From assembly GCA_963798455.1 (NCBI GenBank), contig CAWCTD010000004.1, forward strand, positions 558,001-622,000: DNA of 64,000 nucleotides, read 5' to 3'. How positions within the stretch are numbered: position 1 is the first letter of the stretch; each line of letters begins with the position of its first letter. The notes beneath the pieces were generated by a model. It made no database searches. It was not told the DNA's origin and saw only the letters and a program-made list of their open reading frames with translations. The DNA comes from CAWCTD01 sp963798455. Lineage in GTDB: Bacteria; Acidobacteriota; Terriglobia; Bryobacterales; Bryobacteraceae. Positions 7,187 through 15,859 of the stretch are shown one piece after another. The translations under genes and the position numbers were made by a program.

Positions 7187-8740
7187 TCAGGCCTTGCTGG
7201 CCACCCGTGCCGCGAGCCAGTTGTCGGGCAGTAATTCCTCGAGTCGGTTTTGCGGGTGAGCCCCGATGCGAGTGAACACGTCGCGTAGATACGCGAACGG
7301 GTCGATGTGGTGACGCTTCGTGGTGGCAATGAGACTCGTCAGCACCGCCGCCGTACGTCCGCCGTTGTCGCTGCCGAAGAAGGTCCAGTTGCGCCGTCCC
7401 ACAGCCACTCCGCGCAGGCTGCGCTCGGCGCCGTTGTTGTCGATTTCCAGATCGCCGTCCTTCGCGTAGCGCACCAGCGCCTCCCAGTTGGACAACGTGT
7501 AGGCCATGGCTTGGCCGATCGGACTCTTCGGCAACACCCGCGGCCGCTCGCGCTCTAAATACGCCTGGATGTCGTCCAGCATCGGCTGGCTCCGTTCCCG
7601 GCGTAGCGCCAGGCGCCCGGCGGCGTCCAACTGCTTTTCCCGCGCCTCGCGCTCGACGTCGTACAGCAGATGGAAGTAGGCCAGCATCACCGTCGAACGC
7701 ATGATGTCGGACGACTGCGCATCGAAGTACTTGCGGCGCGCGTGCGCCATGCAAGCCACCTCCGTGATGCCGCGCTCGGTTTCCTTGTAGATCTGGTCGT
7801 AGCCCGAGTAGGCGTCTGCCTGCAGGTATCCGTGGAAGTCCTTCAGGAACTCATCCGGCCCTTCGCGGCAGCGATTCGGGGTGTAGTCGTACACCGTGTA
7901 GGGATGCAGCGCGTCCCCGACGTAGGTCCAGATCCGCCCGGTACGCGTGCACGGCAACTCCGGGTCCAACACCGGCACCGGCGTGTCGTCGGTCTGCACG
8001 ACTTTGGAACTCAGTACCCGCTCCTTCATCAGATCGGCTAGCGGACCGACTAACTCCGCGCACTGCCGCATCCAGTCGCACATGGTCTGGCGAGACAAAT
8101 CCACGCCCTGCCGGGTGAAGATCGCCTCCTGGCGGTGCAAAGGAAGATGGTCCCCGAACTTGCTCACCGCCACGTGTGCCAGCAGTCCCGGCCCGGCCAG
8201 CCCCTTCTCCACCGGCGCCGGCGGCTTTGCGGCCGTGACCACGGTGCAGCCCTTGGGGCAAGCGTACTTCTGGCAGGCTTGCTGGACGACGTGCAACGAG
8301 GCCGGCACGTACTCCAGTTGCTCGCTGATCTCCTCGCCGATGTGCCGCAGTTCCGCCTGGCACTCCGGGCACCGCCGCTGGTCGTCAGCCAGGTCATAGA
8401 CTACACGGCGCCGCTCCAGCGACTGCGGCAACCGCTGCCGTCCGTGCCCCGGCGGAGATGGCCGCGGTTCGCTCGCGACCGACTTCGGCTCAGGCGGCGG
8501 CTCTTCCCCCCGGCTGGCGATCTCGGCGGCGAACAGGAACAACTGGTTCTCATCCACCCGCTCGCGCTTCTGTCCATAGCGGTGACGCAGCATCTGCTGG
8601 AGCCAGTGCCGCACGCGCTCGAGTTCGTACTCCTTGGCCGCCAGTGCCGCCTGGGTGGCGTCCAGTTGCGCCAGGGTCCGCAGCAGCATCTGTTGCAGGG
8701 CGGCTGGGTCACTGGGCAGGTCTGGAGGGTCTGTCGCCAT
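7187..8740 (-). CDS. tnpC: IS66-family transposase TnpC
   Basis: A 517-residue DDE transposase and the largest IS66 protein. Order of parts: N-terminal leucine-rich coiled coil (about 10-60), the basic RYGQKRE segment, a zinc-binding region with CPECQAELRHIGEE and CPKGC, then the catalytic core. Acidic residues are seen in VVQTDDTPVPV, QADAYSGYDQIY and EIDNNGAERSLRG (the DNN..ER box). Length is normal and no stop interrupts it. It is downstream of tnpB by about 75 bases in the same element. Confidence 0.95.
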   Translation of the reverse strand: MATDPPDLPSDPAALQQMLLRTLAQLDATQAALAAKEYELERVRHWLQQMLRHRYGQKRERVDENQLFLFAAEIASRGEEPPPEPKSVASEPRPSPPGHGRQRLPQSLERRRVVYDLADDQRRCPECQAELRHIGEEISEQLEYVPASLHVVQQACQKYACPKGCTVVTAAKPPAPVEKGLAGPGLLAHVAVSKFGDHLPLHRQEAIFTRQGVDLSRQTMCDWMRQCAELVGPLADLMKERVLSSKVVQTDDTPVPVLDPELPCTRTGRIWTYVGDALHPYTVYDYTPNRCREGPDEFLKDFHGYLQADAYSGYDQIYKETERGITEVACMAHARRKYFDAQSSDIMRSTVMLAYFHLLYDVEREAREKQLDAAGRLALRRERSQPMLDDIQAYLERERPRVLPKSPIGQAMAYTLSNWEALVRYAKDGDLEIDNNGAERSLRGVAVGRRNWTFFGSDNGGRTAAVLTSLIATTKRHHIDPFAYLRDVFTRIGAHPQNRLEELLPDNWLAARVASKA

Positions 8741-8814
8741 CGCGCTGAGTAAGTATCTGAAACACTAACTTACTACACTTACTCTCATAAGTCAACAAAA
8801 AACAGAGGAGCATG

Positions 8815-9204
8815 CTATTGTTTTGACGCCTCCAGCTCCGCATGCGCCTCGAATGCCGCGGCGGGCAGCGCGTAGCGTTTCCGCCGTCGCCCCTTGCCGA
8901 GGTCGATGCCCTCCAGCAGCACGCCCAGCTCCCAGGCCGCGATCTCCCGCCGGCCCGTTTGGGCGAAGGGGAACTGGAAGGTGCCCGCCTCCAGCCGCTT
9001 GTACCAGATCACCCACCCATCCCGATCCCAGTACAGGATCTTCAGACGGTCGCTACGCCGGTTGCAAAACACCAGCAGGTGCCCCGAGAAGGGATTGCAG
9101 CGGATGATATGCTCGGCCATCATGGACAGACCGTCGAAGCTCCGGCGCATGTCACAGGCCACGGTGCACAAGTACACCTTGATGGCCGCCGGGAAGCTCA
9201 GCAT
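8815..9204 (-). CDS. tnpB: IS66 accessory protein TnpB
   Basis: A 129-residue protein of the IS66 Orf2-like family, needed for transposition together with TnpA and TnpC; its exact role is not settled. Recognisable stretches are YLCTVACDMRRSFDGLS, NPFSGHLLVFCNRRSDRLKI and WDRDGWVIWYKRLEAG. Its start lies 4 bases inside tnpA in the overlapping ATGA arrangement usual for these elements, which implies translational coupling. Confidence 0.95.
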   Translation of the reverse strand: MLSFPAAIKVYLCTVACDMRRSFDGLSMMAEHIIRCNPFSGHLLVFCNRRSDRLKILYWDRDGWVIWYKRLEAGTFQFPFAQTGRREIAAWELGVLLEGIDLGKGRRRKRYALPAAAFEAHAELEASKQ

Positions 9205-9545
9205 CCCGGCTGTTCCAGCGCCGCCAGCACCGATCGCAGGGTCGGCTCATCGACGCCTTTGGCCAGGCGCAGCCGCCGCCCGCCGGCCAGCACCAACTCT
9301 ATGCCGGCATCCGCCGAGCCCGGCTCGCCGCTGACCAGGGCGAAGCTGGCCGGCCCGTTCGCTGAGCCCCGCGGCGTTGAAGCGGGCGGACGCTTCTCCT
9401 TCAATCGGCACTGCCACCAGTAGAACTGGCACTCCTTCAGCTTCCGCTGCCGGCAGAAGGCCCGCGTCGACATGCCGCTCCGGGCAGCATCCCGAATGAC
9501 CGCCTGCCAGTACCGCGCCTTCTCCACATCGTGCTTCTGGCTCAC
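9198..9545 (-). CDS. tnpA: IS66 accessory protein TnpA
   Basis: A 115-residue helix-turn-helix protein. The segment KARYWQAVIRDAARSGMSTR followed by AFCRQRKLKECQFYWWQ is the family's DNA-binding signature. I place the start at a GTG (9545) because GAGGAGGAG lies just upstream on the minus strand and the protein then begins VSQKHDVEKARYW as in relatives; the frame is open to a GTG at 9575, which would add ten Arg/Gly-rich residues. Confidence 0.9.
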   Translation of the reverse strand: MSQKHDVEKARYWQAVIRDAARSGMSTRAFCRQRKLKECQFYWWQCRLKEKRPPASTPRGSANGPASFALVSGEPGSADAGIELVLAGGRRLRLAKGVDEPTLRSVLAALEQPGC

Positions 9546-9654
9546 TTCTGCTCCTCCTCGTGCCCGCGCGCGCACTCCGGGCGCACATGCATCAACACAA
9601 GGAAGTATGACCGCTTACCTCAAAACACGGAAGATGGGTTTGCCGGACGCGTAC

Positions 9655-9661
9655 GATGAAG
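9655..9661 (+). repeat. IS66 target-site duplication, right copy (GATGAAG)
   Basis: Second copy of the 7-base flank, immediately outside the right terminal repeat; see 7096-7102. Confidence 0.75.
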
Positions 9662-9735
9662 CGCCACATGGCAGTGATCTTCTTCATGAGTTCGATGCGG
9701 GAGTGGCCACACAGTTGGATGGGCTTTGAGAAAGA
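9655..9735 (-). pseudogene. Upstream piece of the ISL3-family transposase split by IS66
   Basis: On the minus strand this reads CGHSRIELMKKITAMWRFI and joins in frame to RNIGITEGFDNK of the piece at 6982-7102 when the IS66 element and one target copy are deleted. The joined motif (HSR..LMKK.TAMWRF.RN.GITEGF) is typical of ISL3 transposases. The catalytic domain further upstream is absent, so the relic was already truncated. The upstream limit is approximate. Confidence 0.65.
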
Positions 9736-9847
9736 CCTTCCGCCGGGAGAGAGGATGCGGCTTCTCCGGTTTGGCCCGCCTCGGGTCGCATCGGCATGTG
9801 CGCTGGGTGACTTGACAGTATTCCTGCATCTATCATGGAATGTGGCT

Positions 9848-10459
9848 ATGTCTCGGCGCTTCGGGTGGTGGGTGTGGATTCTGGTTTCCCTTGCTGCGTC
9901 CGCCCAGGTGATCGAGTTTGAGTCAGGCGGGCTGAAGTACCAGACGCTTTCCAGGAACGGCCTCACGGTCATGTACGCCTACCTGCCCATGCAGGTTCGG
10001 GACTACTCCATTGTGCAGGCGACCGTGACCAATGGCTCCGCCAACGTTTGCACCATTCGCCCGGAGGACTTCACGTTCCGCTTCCCGGATGGCCGGGAGG
10101 TGCGCGCCGCGGCGGCCCAGACCGTAGTGACGGACCTCCTGGAAAGGGCGGGCCGGAACAACGTCATTCGGCTGGTGTCCACCTATGAGATGAGTCTCTA
10201 TGGGCTGAGCCGGTACAAGTCCACCAGCGGCTACGAGCAGAGACGCCAGGCGGCGCTGGCCGAGGTCACTTCCACCAAACTCAAAGCGGCAGCAGCCGCC
10301 TCCGCGATTGCCTTCGTGGAGATGAAGTTGAAACCGGGGGAATCGACCGATGGCGCGGTGTTTTTCCCCACTCGAGGCATTCCTTTGGCCGGGAGCCAGT
10401 TGCGGGTCTCAGCCGGCGGACAGCTCTTCGAATTCGAGACCGAGACCGCCACTCGCTGA
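9848..10459 (+). CDS. Secreted protein of unknown function
   Basis: A 203-residue protein with a signal peptide (MSRRFGWWVWILVSLAASAQ). I do not recognise a family. The mature part has beta strands (VIEFESGGLKYQTLSRNGLT), a stretch RPEDFTFRFPDGREVRAAAA reminiscent of proteins whose surface loops are compared with a folded core, an Ala-rich helix near residues 140-155 (KAAAAASAIAFVEMKL) and a closing PGESTDGAVFFP strand, similar to DUF4352-like exported domains. The ATG at 9848 is chosen because the signal peptide starts there. It is followed four bases later by the PHP gene's probable start, so the two may be cotranscribed. Confidence 0.7.
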   Translation: MSRRFGWWVWILVSLAASAQVIEFESGGLKYQTLSRNGLTVMYAYLPMQVRDYSIVQATVTNGSANVCTIRPEDFTFRFPDGREVRAAAAQTVVTDLLERAGRNNVIRLVSTYEMSLYGLSRYKSTSGYEQRRQAALAEVTSTKLKAAAAASAIAFVEMKLKPGESTDGAVFFPTRGIPLAGSQLRVSAGGQLFEFETETATR

Positions 10460-10463
10460 CAGA

Positions 10464-11363
10464 GTGAAAGGACGGCTCCCGGCAAGCGTGATCGATCTCC
10501 ACACTCACAGCGACGAATCGGATGGCAGTTATAGCCCCTTGCGGCTGGTTGAGGAGGCGGTGGGACTCGGCCTGGAGGCGCTGGCCATCACGGACCACGA
10601 CACCCTCGCCGGCTACGACCAGGCGGCTGGGCCGGCGCGCGACCGCGGACTGGACCTGGTCTGCGCGATCGAGTTGGGCACTCTGCTCACTCGCCAAGGA
10701 AAGCCGCCGGTAAGACAGGTACACGTGCTCGCCTACTTCTTGAACGGCCCGCCTCCGGCGACCTTCCGAAGCTGGCTCCAGGTCGTCCACGCGAGCCGGC
10801 GGGACCGGAATCGGCGACTGGCCGACAAGCTTCGTTCGTTAGGGGTGGACGTCAAAGCGGAGGAGGCCGAGGCCCTGGGACGGACCGTCACGGGCCGGCC
10901 GCACTTCGCCCGGGTGCTGGTCGAGAAGGGCTTCGTGGGCAGCATCAAGGACGCTTTCGATCAGTTCTTGAGCGACGCGGCCAAGGCGTTCGTGCCAAGA
11001 CGCGTGCCGCCGTTCGCGGAGGCCGTGGAACAGATCCTCGCAGCGGGCGCGCTTCCTGTCCTGGCTCACCCCGCGCGGCTTGTGCATAGCCGCCCCGACC
11101 GGCTGGACGGCCTGATCCGGGAGATGGTTGAGCAAGGGCTCCGGGGGATTGAGGTCTATCACAGCGATCACACGGCGGCCGACGCCGGGCAACTCCTCGG
11201 CCTGGCTGCCGCTTACGGCCTGGCCATCAGCGGCGGTTCGGACTTTCACGGAGAGGCGAAACCCGGCGTCCAGTTGGGGACCGGGCATGGCGGCAACCTG
11301 GCGGTCCCGCGCGAGGTGCTCGAGCGGCTGAGAGACTCAGCCGGCGGGCGGCAGCGAGGCTAG
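10464..11363 (+). CDS. PHP-domain phosphoesterase (RNase AM / YciV type)
   Basis: A 299-residue metal-dependent phosphoesterase. The PHP signature residues are visible in order: DLHTHSDESDGS, ITDHDTLAGYDQA, the Glu of CAIELGT, HVLAYF, a central HPAR motif (VLAHPARLVH) and SGGSDFHGE near the C terminus. This set matches the 3',5'-nucleoside bisphosphate phosphatase/5'-3' exonuclease group represented by E. coli YciV, acting on pAp and the 5' ends of short RNAs. Two GTG starts are possible, 10464 and 10488; the first is used although neither has a strong ribosome site. Its last 27 bases overlap the convergent ygfZ. Confidence 0.85.
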   Translation: MKGRLPASVIDLHTHSDESDGSYSPLRLVEEAVGLGLEALAITDHDTLAGYDQAAGPARDRGLDLVCAIELGTLLTRQGKPPVRQVHVLAYFLNGPPPATFRSWLQVVHASRRDRNRRLADKLRSLGVDVKAEEAEALGRTVTGRPHFARVLVEKGFVGSIKDAFDQFLSDAAKAFVPRRVPPFAEAVEQILAAGALPVLAHPARLVHSRPDRLDGLIREMVEQGLRGIEVYHSDHTAADAGQLLGLAAAYGLAISGGSDFHGEAKPGVQLGTGHGGNLAVPREVLERLRDSAGGRQRG

Positions 11364-12248
11364 CACTTCGGCCTGCCTGCCCTCCACAAGGAGCTTGGTC
11401 CCCGCGCGGGCATGCTCGGCGCGCAGATAGGCGAAGGCAATCACCTTGCCGAGCGCCGGTGAGTAAGCCGCGCTGGTGACCTCGCCGGCCGGGATCTGAG
11501 TTCCTTCAATAGCGAGCCGGACCAGGAGGCGGTTCACGTGACCGCGGGAGCGGATACGCTCGACGATCTCCTGGCCGATGTAACAACCCTTGTTGAAGTG
11601 CACGGCGTGAAGCAATTGCGTTTCCTGCGGAAGGTGGTCCGCTGTGATGTCCTCTCCATAGCGCGGCTTGTCATTTTCAAGGCGCACAACGAGCGCATCC
11701 TCGGCCGTGGCCGCCACCGCCCCCGCCGATCCAAGCCGCCGCAGGATTTCATCGCGTTCCGCCACCGGCGCGAGCACAAAGAACCCGGGCGCCCCGGTGG
11801 AACTCACCCGGGCGACGGTCATCGAGCCCCATGGCGCGTGAGAATAAGCCGCTTCCGGCGCCGGCGCCCCGAGCGATGCGAGCATGTCCGCGGCCTTCGG
11901 CCCCTCCAGGGCGAGGGTCGCGGTCGCCCCCGTCACGTCCTCCAAAGTCACGTCGTCGGCGATGATGTGACGGTCGAGGTGCTCGTAGAGATTCCGGACC
12001 GTCTCCGGCTCGGTGTCGAGCAGATGATGGTCCGGCATCGCGAAAAGGTTCACGTCCCCGAGGATGTGCCCGTGGGCGTCCAGGAAGAACGCGTAGCAAC
12101 CGCTGCCTGGGGCAAGCTGCTCCACATGATTCGTGGTCATGGCGTGAAGCAGGCGCACGCGGTCCTGGCCGCGAGCGAGGATCTTGCCTCGCCGGGAGAG
12201 GTCCAGCCAGGCGGCGGATTCTCGAAGGGCTCGGTAACCGGGAGTCAT
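11337..12248 (-). CDS. ygfZ: Folate-binding Fe-S cluster maintenance protein YgfZ
   Basis: A 303-residue GcvT-like protein. The diagnostic motif is KGCYIGQEIVERIRSRGHVNR-like at about residues 219-239 (K-G-C-Y-x-G-Q-E), including the conserved Cys. YgfZ family members bind tetrahydrofolate and support assembly or repair of certain [4Fe-4S] enzymes; they lack the glycine-cleavage activity of true GcvT. Length and motif separate it from GcvT. The gene is divergent from the metallo-beta-lactamase gene with start codons about 40 bases apart, and it overlaps the end of the PHP gene convergently. Confidence 0.9.
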   Translation of the reverse strand: MTPGYRALRESAAWLDLSRRGKILARGQDRVRLLHAMTTNHVEQLAPGSGCYAFFLDAHGHILGDVNLFAMPDHHLLDTEPETVRNLYEHLDRHIIADDVTLEDVTGATATLALEGPKAADMLASLGAPAPEAAYSHAPWGSMTVARVSSTGAPGFFVLAPVAERDEILRRLGSAGAVAATAEDALVVRLENDKPRYGEDITADHLPQETQLLHAVHFNKGCYIGQEIVERIRSRGHVNRLLVRLAIEGTQIPAGEVTSAAYSPALGKVIAFAYLRAEHARAGTKLLVEGRQAEVLASLPPAG

Positions 12249-12288
12249 GACGACGCGGCTCAGACTACGCTACAACCAAAGTATAACC

Positions 12289-12921
12289 ATGATTCACGAA
12301 ATGCTCGCGGTGGGGCCGTTGTTGTGCAACTGCTCGATCTTCGGCGATGAGACCAGCCGGGAGGCGATCGTCGTCGACCCCGGCGATGACATCGGCAAGA
12401 TTCTGGAGTTGCTGAAAAAGCACGCACTAAACGTGAAGGCTATCGTGATCACGCACGGGCACATCGATCACGTCGGGGCGGCGGCCGGGCTCAAGCAGGC
12501 CACGGGCGCGACCGTGTACCTCAACGAAGACGACCTTCGGACCTACGCCCATGTCGAAATGCAGGCCATGTGGCTGGGCCTGAATCCGCCCGAGTCTGTC
12601 GAGATTGATGCACTCGCGCGCGACGGAGACGTGCTGCGCGTAGGGTCGATGGAGTTCACGGTGCTGCACACCCCGGGCCACACGCCCGGCAGTATCGGGT
12701 TGTGGATGCCGGCCGAGAAGAAGTTGATTGCCGGCGACACTCTATTTCGTGAGAGCATCGGCCGCACGGACCTGCCCGGCGGAGATCCCAAAAGCATCCT
12801 GGTCTCGATCCGCGAGAAGTTCATACCTCTGCCCGACGACACGCTGGTGATTCCGGGCCATGGACCCACCACCACCATGGGCCACGAGAAGCGGTTCAAC
12901 TACTTCCTCCAGCGAATGTGA
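12289..12921 (+). CDS. Metallo-beta-lactamase fold hydrolase (glyoxalase II-like)
   Basis: A 210-residue MBL-fold hydrolase. Metal ligands are in THGHIDHVG (HxHxDH), TPGHTPGS, AGDTLF and IPGHGP, the full glyoxalase II/YcbL-type set for two metals. The short length (no C-terminal glyoxalase helix domain) matches YcbL-like enzymes, so the substrate could be S-lactoylglutathione or another thioester; this is not resolved. I use the ATG at 12289, where homologues begin, rather than the upstream ATG at 12247, which would overlap the divergent ygfZ start. TATAAC at 12282-12287 may serve as a -10 element for one of the divergent genes. Confidence 0.88.
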   Translation: MIHEMLAVGPLLCNCSIFGDETSREAIVVDPGDDIGKILELLKKHALNVKAIVITHGHIDHVGAAAGLKQATGATVYLNEDDLRTYAHVEMQAMWLGLNPPESVEIDALARDGDVLRVGSMEFTVLHTPGHTPGSIGLWMPAEKKLIAGDTLFRESIGRTDLPGGDPKSILVSIREKFIPLPDDTLVIPGHGPTTTMGHEKRFNYFLQRM

Positions 12922-12960
12922 GCGGTCTGTGGCGCGCTATACTGATACTAACGGGCAAGG

Positions 12961-13386
12961 ATGAAGACCTACGGCAAGTTTGCGGCCCTCATTGTCGTGA
13001 TCGTCGGCACTCTGGTGTGGCTGGCGGCCGGGGGGATCAATGAGAGCAAGACCTACTACAAGACCGTTCGAGAACTCCAGCAGATGGGCAATGCGGCCCT
13101 GGATAAGCGTGTGCGCGTGGCTGGGGATGTCGAGGCCGGGTCCATTGTCCGGCTCGGCCGCGAGGTGGCCTTCACTTTGGAGCAGGAAAAACTCCGGCTG
13201 AAGGTGATCTACGACGGGACGGAACCCCTGCCCGACACGTTCCGCGACGGCGCGCAAGCCCTGGCGGACGGGAAGATGGGAGGCGACGGCGTCTTCCGCG
13301 CGAGCAAGATCCAGGCGAAGTGCGCCTCCAAATACGAGGCCAAACCCGGGCAGAAGCCGGTCGCGGTGAAACAAGCCGGGGTCTGA
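12961..13386 (+). CDS. ccmE: Cytochrome c maturation heme chaperone CcmE, Cys-type
   Basis: A 141-residue membrane-anchored heme chaperone: one N-terminal transmembrane helix (residues 6-25) and a periplasmic OB-fold. CcmE takes heme from CcmC and delivers it to CcmF. Most CcmE proteins bind heme covalently through a His in HxxxY; here the site is Cys121-x3-Tyr125 (KCASKYE), the CxxxY variant known from some Desulfovibrio and archaeal proteins. TATACT at 12938-12943 is a possible -10 box, but no good -35 is seen. It is the first gene of the ccm operon. Confidence 0.93.
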   Translation: MKTYGKFAALIVVIVGTLVWLAAGGINESKTYYKTVRELQQMGNAALDKRVRVAGDVEAGSIVRLGREVAFTLEQEKLRLKVIYDGTEPLPDTFRDGAQALADGKMGGDGVFRASKIQAKCASKYEAKPGQKPVAVKQAGV

Positions 13387-13395
13387 AGAGCTTTT

Positions 13396-15408
13396 ATGGA
13401 AAACCTGGGTGCGGTATCCATTCTAATCGCGTTTTGCCTCGGTGTATACGCTTTGGTTTCTTCCAGTGTCGGGGGCTGGAAGAAGAAACCCTTGCTGGTC
13501 CTGAGCGCTGAGCGCGCGGTGTACTCCCTCTGGCTGCTGTTGACCATTGCCGCGGCGGTCTTGGTCTATTCCCTCCTCACCAGCGACTTCCGCCTGGCGT
13601 ACGTGGCGACCCACAGCAATCGCGACATGCCGCTGCTTTACAAGTTCTCGGCGTGGTGGGGAGGCCAGGAGGGCTCGCTGCTGCTGTGGAGCTGGCTGCT
13701 GGCCTGCTACTCCGCCGTCGTGGTCTATTCCAACCGTCGCCGTCACCGGTCCTTCATGCCCTACGTCACGGCGACGCTGATGGTGACCCAGGTCTTCTTC
13801 CTCATCATGAACGCCTTTATCGCCAGCCCCTTCCGGGTTCTGGCGGTGGGCCGCGAGATCACCAGCGTAGCGGACGGCAATGGGCTCAACCCGCTGCTCC
13901 AGTATTGGGCCATGGCTATTCACCCCCCCATGCTCTATCTGGGGTACGTGGGCTTTGCCGTTCCCTTCGCATTCGCCATGGGGTCTCTCATCACGCGCGA
14001 GAAGAGCGACGCCTGGATCCACACCACGCGCCGCTGGACGCTGGTGACCTGGCTGTTCCAGAGTTGCGGCATCGTGCTGGGCGCGGGCTGGGCTTACGCA
14101 GTGTTGGGATGGGGCGGCTACTGGGGCTGGGATCCCGTGGAGAACGCATCGCTTCTGCCCTGGATCACCGCAACCGCCTTCCTGCATTCGGTCATGATGC
14201 AGGAGAAGAAGGGGATGATGAAGGTGTGGAACGTGGTGCTCATTTCCGCCACGTTCTGGCTGTGCATCTTCGGAACCTTCCTCACGCGATCGGGAGTGGT
14301 CAGCTCGGTTCACGCCTTCTCCCAATCTGCGATCGGCCAGTGGTTCATAGGGTTTCTGGGCGTCATTACGGCCGCGACCGCCTACATCATCCTGAACCGC
14401 CTCGATTATCTCAGGAGCGAGGCCAGGCTGGAGAGCGTGATTTCCCGAGAATCTAGCTTTCTTTTCAATAACTTGATTCTGCTGGCGAGCTGTTTCGCCG
14501 TGCTCTGGGGAACGCTCTTCCCGGTGATTTCGGAAGCCGTGACCGGCGAGAAGATCAGCGTGGACGCCCCCTTCTTCAACCGGGTGAACGTGCCGATCGG
14601 GCTGTTCCTGCTGTTCCTGACCGGCGTGGGCCCCTTGTTCGCATGGCGCAGGACCTCCCTCGGCAGCCTGAAGCGCAACTTCGCCTGGCCCCTCATGGGC
14701 GGCCTGGTATTCATGGTTGCCTTGCTGATCGCCGGCGTGCGGCACTTCTACGCGCTCATGTGTTTCGGACTTTCCCTGTTCGTGGCCTGGACCATCGCGG
14801 CCGAGTTCTACAAGGGCGCCCGGGCCATCCGGGCCAGGACCGGCCAGAATCTTGCGGCGGCCGCCGTGGAGCTCACGCACCGCAACACGCGCCGCTACGG
14901 CGGCTACATCGTACACATGGGGATCGTGCTGATGTTCGTGGGTTTCGCCGGCTCGGCCTTCAACAAGAACAACACCGTGGAAGTCAAGATCGGCGATTCC
15001 TTCCCCATTGGCCGCTACCAGTTGCGAGTGCAGCAGCTCCGGCAGGGGGACACCCCAAACTACTCCTGGGACCACGCCGTGATCGACCTTTCGAGCGGCG
15101 GAGATTCCCTGGGAACGCTTGAGCCGGAGCGCCGGCTGTACAAGTCCAGCCAGCAGAGCACCTCGGAGGTCGCCATCCGGCGCAGACTCAACGAGGATCT
15201 CTACTTGAACTTCGCGGGCATGACGGAGGACAATTCAAAGGCGGTCATCCAGGCTTACGTCTTCCCGCTGGTTTCCTGGATATGGCTGGGTTTCTGGGCC
15301 CTGATCAGCGGCACTCTGATCTGCCTGGTGCCAAGCAAGACCAGGATCAAGCCGTCGCGAACCGGCGTTAAGGGGACGGCCGAGGATTATGCAGAGATAC
15401 AGAACTAG
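13396..15408 (+). CDS. ccmF: Cytochrome c heme lyase subunit CcmF
   Basis: A 670-residue multi-spanning protein that, with CcmH, joins heme to apocytochrome c at the outer face of the membrane. The tryptophan-rich heme-handling WWD motif is present as WGWDPVENASLLPW (about residues 250-263), and His residues flank it (AIHPPMLYLGYVG, HSVMM). About 14-15 hydrophobic segments are apparent. It starts 9 bases after ccmE and overlaps ccmH by 20 bases. Length is normal for the family. Confidence 0.97.
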   Translation: MENLGAVSILIAFCLGVYALVSSSVGGWKKKPLLVLSAERAVYSLWLLLTIAAAVLVYSLLTSDFRLAYVATHSNRDMPLLYKFSAWWGGQEGSLLLWSWLLACYSAVVVYSNRRRHRSFMPYVTATLMVTQVFFLIMNAFIASPFRVLAVGREITSVADGNGLNPLLQYWAMAIHPPMLYLGYVGFAVPFAFAMGSLITREKSDAWIHTTRRWTLVTWLFQSCGIVLGAGWAYAVLGWGGYWGWDPVENASLLPWITATAFLHSVMMQEKKGMMKVWNVVLISATFWLCIFGTFLTRSGVVSSVHAFSQSAIGQWFIGFLGVITAATAYIILNRLDYLRSEARLESVISRESSFLFNNLILLASCFAVLWGTLFPVISEAVTGEKISVDAPFFNRVNVPIGLFLLFLTGVGPLFAWRRTSLGSLKRNFAWPLMGGLVFMVALLIAGVRHFYALMCFGLSLFVAWTIAAEFYKGARAIRARTGQNLAAAAVELTHRNTRRYGGYIVHMGIVLMFVGFAGSAFNKNNTVEVKIGDSFPIGRYQLRVQQLRQGDTPNYSWDHAVIDLSSGGDSLGTLEPERRLYKSSQQSTSEVAIRRRLNEDLYLNFAGMTEDNSKAVIQAYVFPLVSWIWLGFWALISGTLICLVPSKTRIKPSRTGVKGTAEDYAEIQN

Positions 15409-15859
15409 CATTCTGCTCGTGCTGCTGGCGGCGGTGAGCCTGGGGCAGTCGTCGTCAAAGCTCCAGACCGAGGCCGTCCGGCGCGTCGGCTCCAAACTGG
15501 CCTGCCTGTGCGGCTGCAACAACACGGTGGCCGACTGCCAGATGCTGGAGTGTAGCTTTTCTTTGCCGGCGCGGCAGCGCATCGCGGCCCTTCAGGCGAT
15601 GGGGAAGTCGGATGCCGAGATCGTGAATGATTTCGTTCAGCAGTACGGCACGCGGGTGCTGGCGGTTCCGCCGGCGGAAGGTTTCAACCTGCTTGCCTGG
15701 GTGATGCCGTTCGTGGCCATTGCGGCCGGGCTGGCGATCGTCTGGATGTTCATCCAGCGCTTCCGCCGGCCGCAGCAGGCCTCGCGCGCTCTCGCCGATC
15801 AAGAGACGTTTTCCAGATATCAGGCACAAATCGAAAAAGATCTGAAGAACTTGGATTGA
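15389..15859 (+). CDS. ccmH: Cytochrome c maturation thiol protein CcmH
   Basis: A 156-residue exported protein: signal/anchor (residues 6-20), a small helical domain with the redox region KLACLCGCNNTVADCQMLEC, and a C-terminal transmembrane helix (FNLLAWVMPFVAIAAGLAIV). CcmH keeps the CxxCH cysteines of apocytochrome reduced and partners CcmF. The usual LRCxxC motif is here LACLCGCNN with additional cysteines. It starts inside ccmF with GAGG upstream and its TGA overlaps the next ATG (TGATG). Confidence 0.93.
   Translation: MQRYRTSILLVLLAAVSLGQSSSKLQTEAVRRVGSKLACLCGCNNTVADCQMLECSFSLPARQRIAALQAMGKSDAEIVNDFVQQYGTRVLAVPPAEGFNLLAWVMPFVAIAAGLAIVWMFIQRFRRPQQASRALADQETFSRYQAQIEKDLKNLD

Larger units (their letters stand above)
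7103..9654 (-). mobile_element. IS66-family insertion sequence, apparently complete (2552 bp)
   Basis: The element holds tnpA, tnpB and tnpC in the standard order on the minus strand. Its ends are defined by inverted repeats: GTACGCGTCCGGCGAACACAT at 7103 read on plus, and GTACGCGTCCGGCAAACCCAT read on minus from 9654 (3 differences in 21). Each end is flanked directly by GATGAAG. The left end is present twice in tandem. The insertion interrupts an ISL3-type transposase gene. All three frames are open, so the copy may be active. Confidence 0.88.

Noticed and set aside
6451..7329. Long minus-strand open frame reading MEREMGLEPTTFRLGK
   Set aside because: This is the known artefact of translating the antisense of a tRNA T arm and acceptor; it reflects the half-tRNA at 6882-6929 and part of an ISL3 relic, not a gene.
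13423..15075. 550-codon minus-strand open frame
   Set aside because: Antisense of ccmF; His/Gln/Arg-rich composition and no motif.
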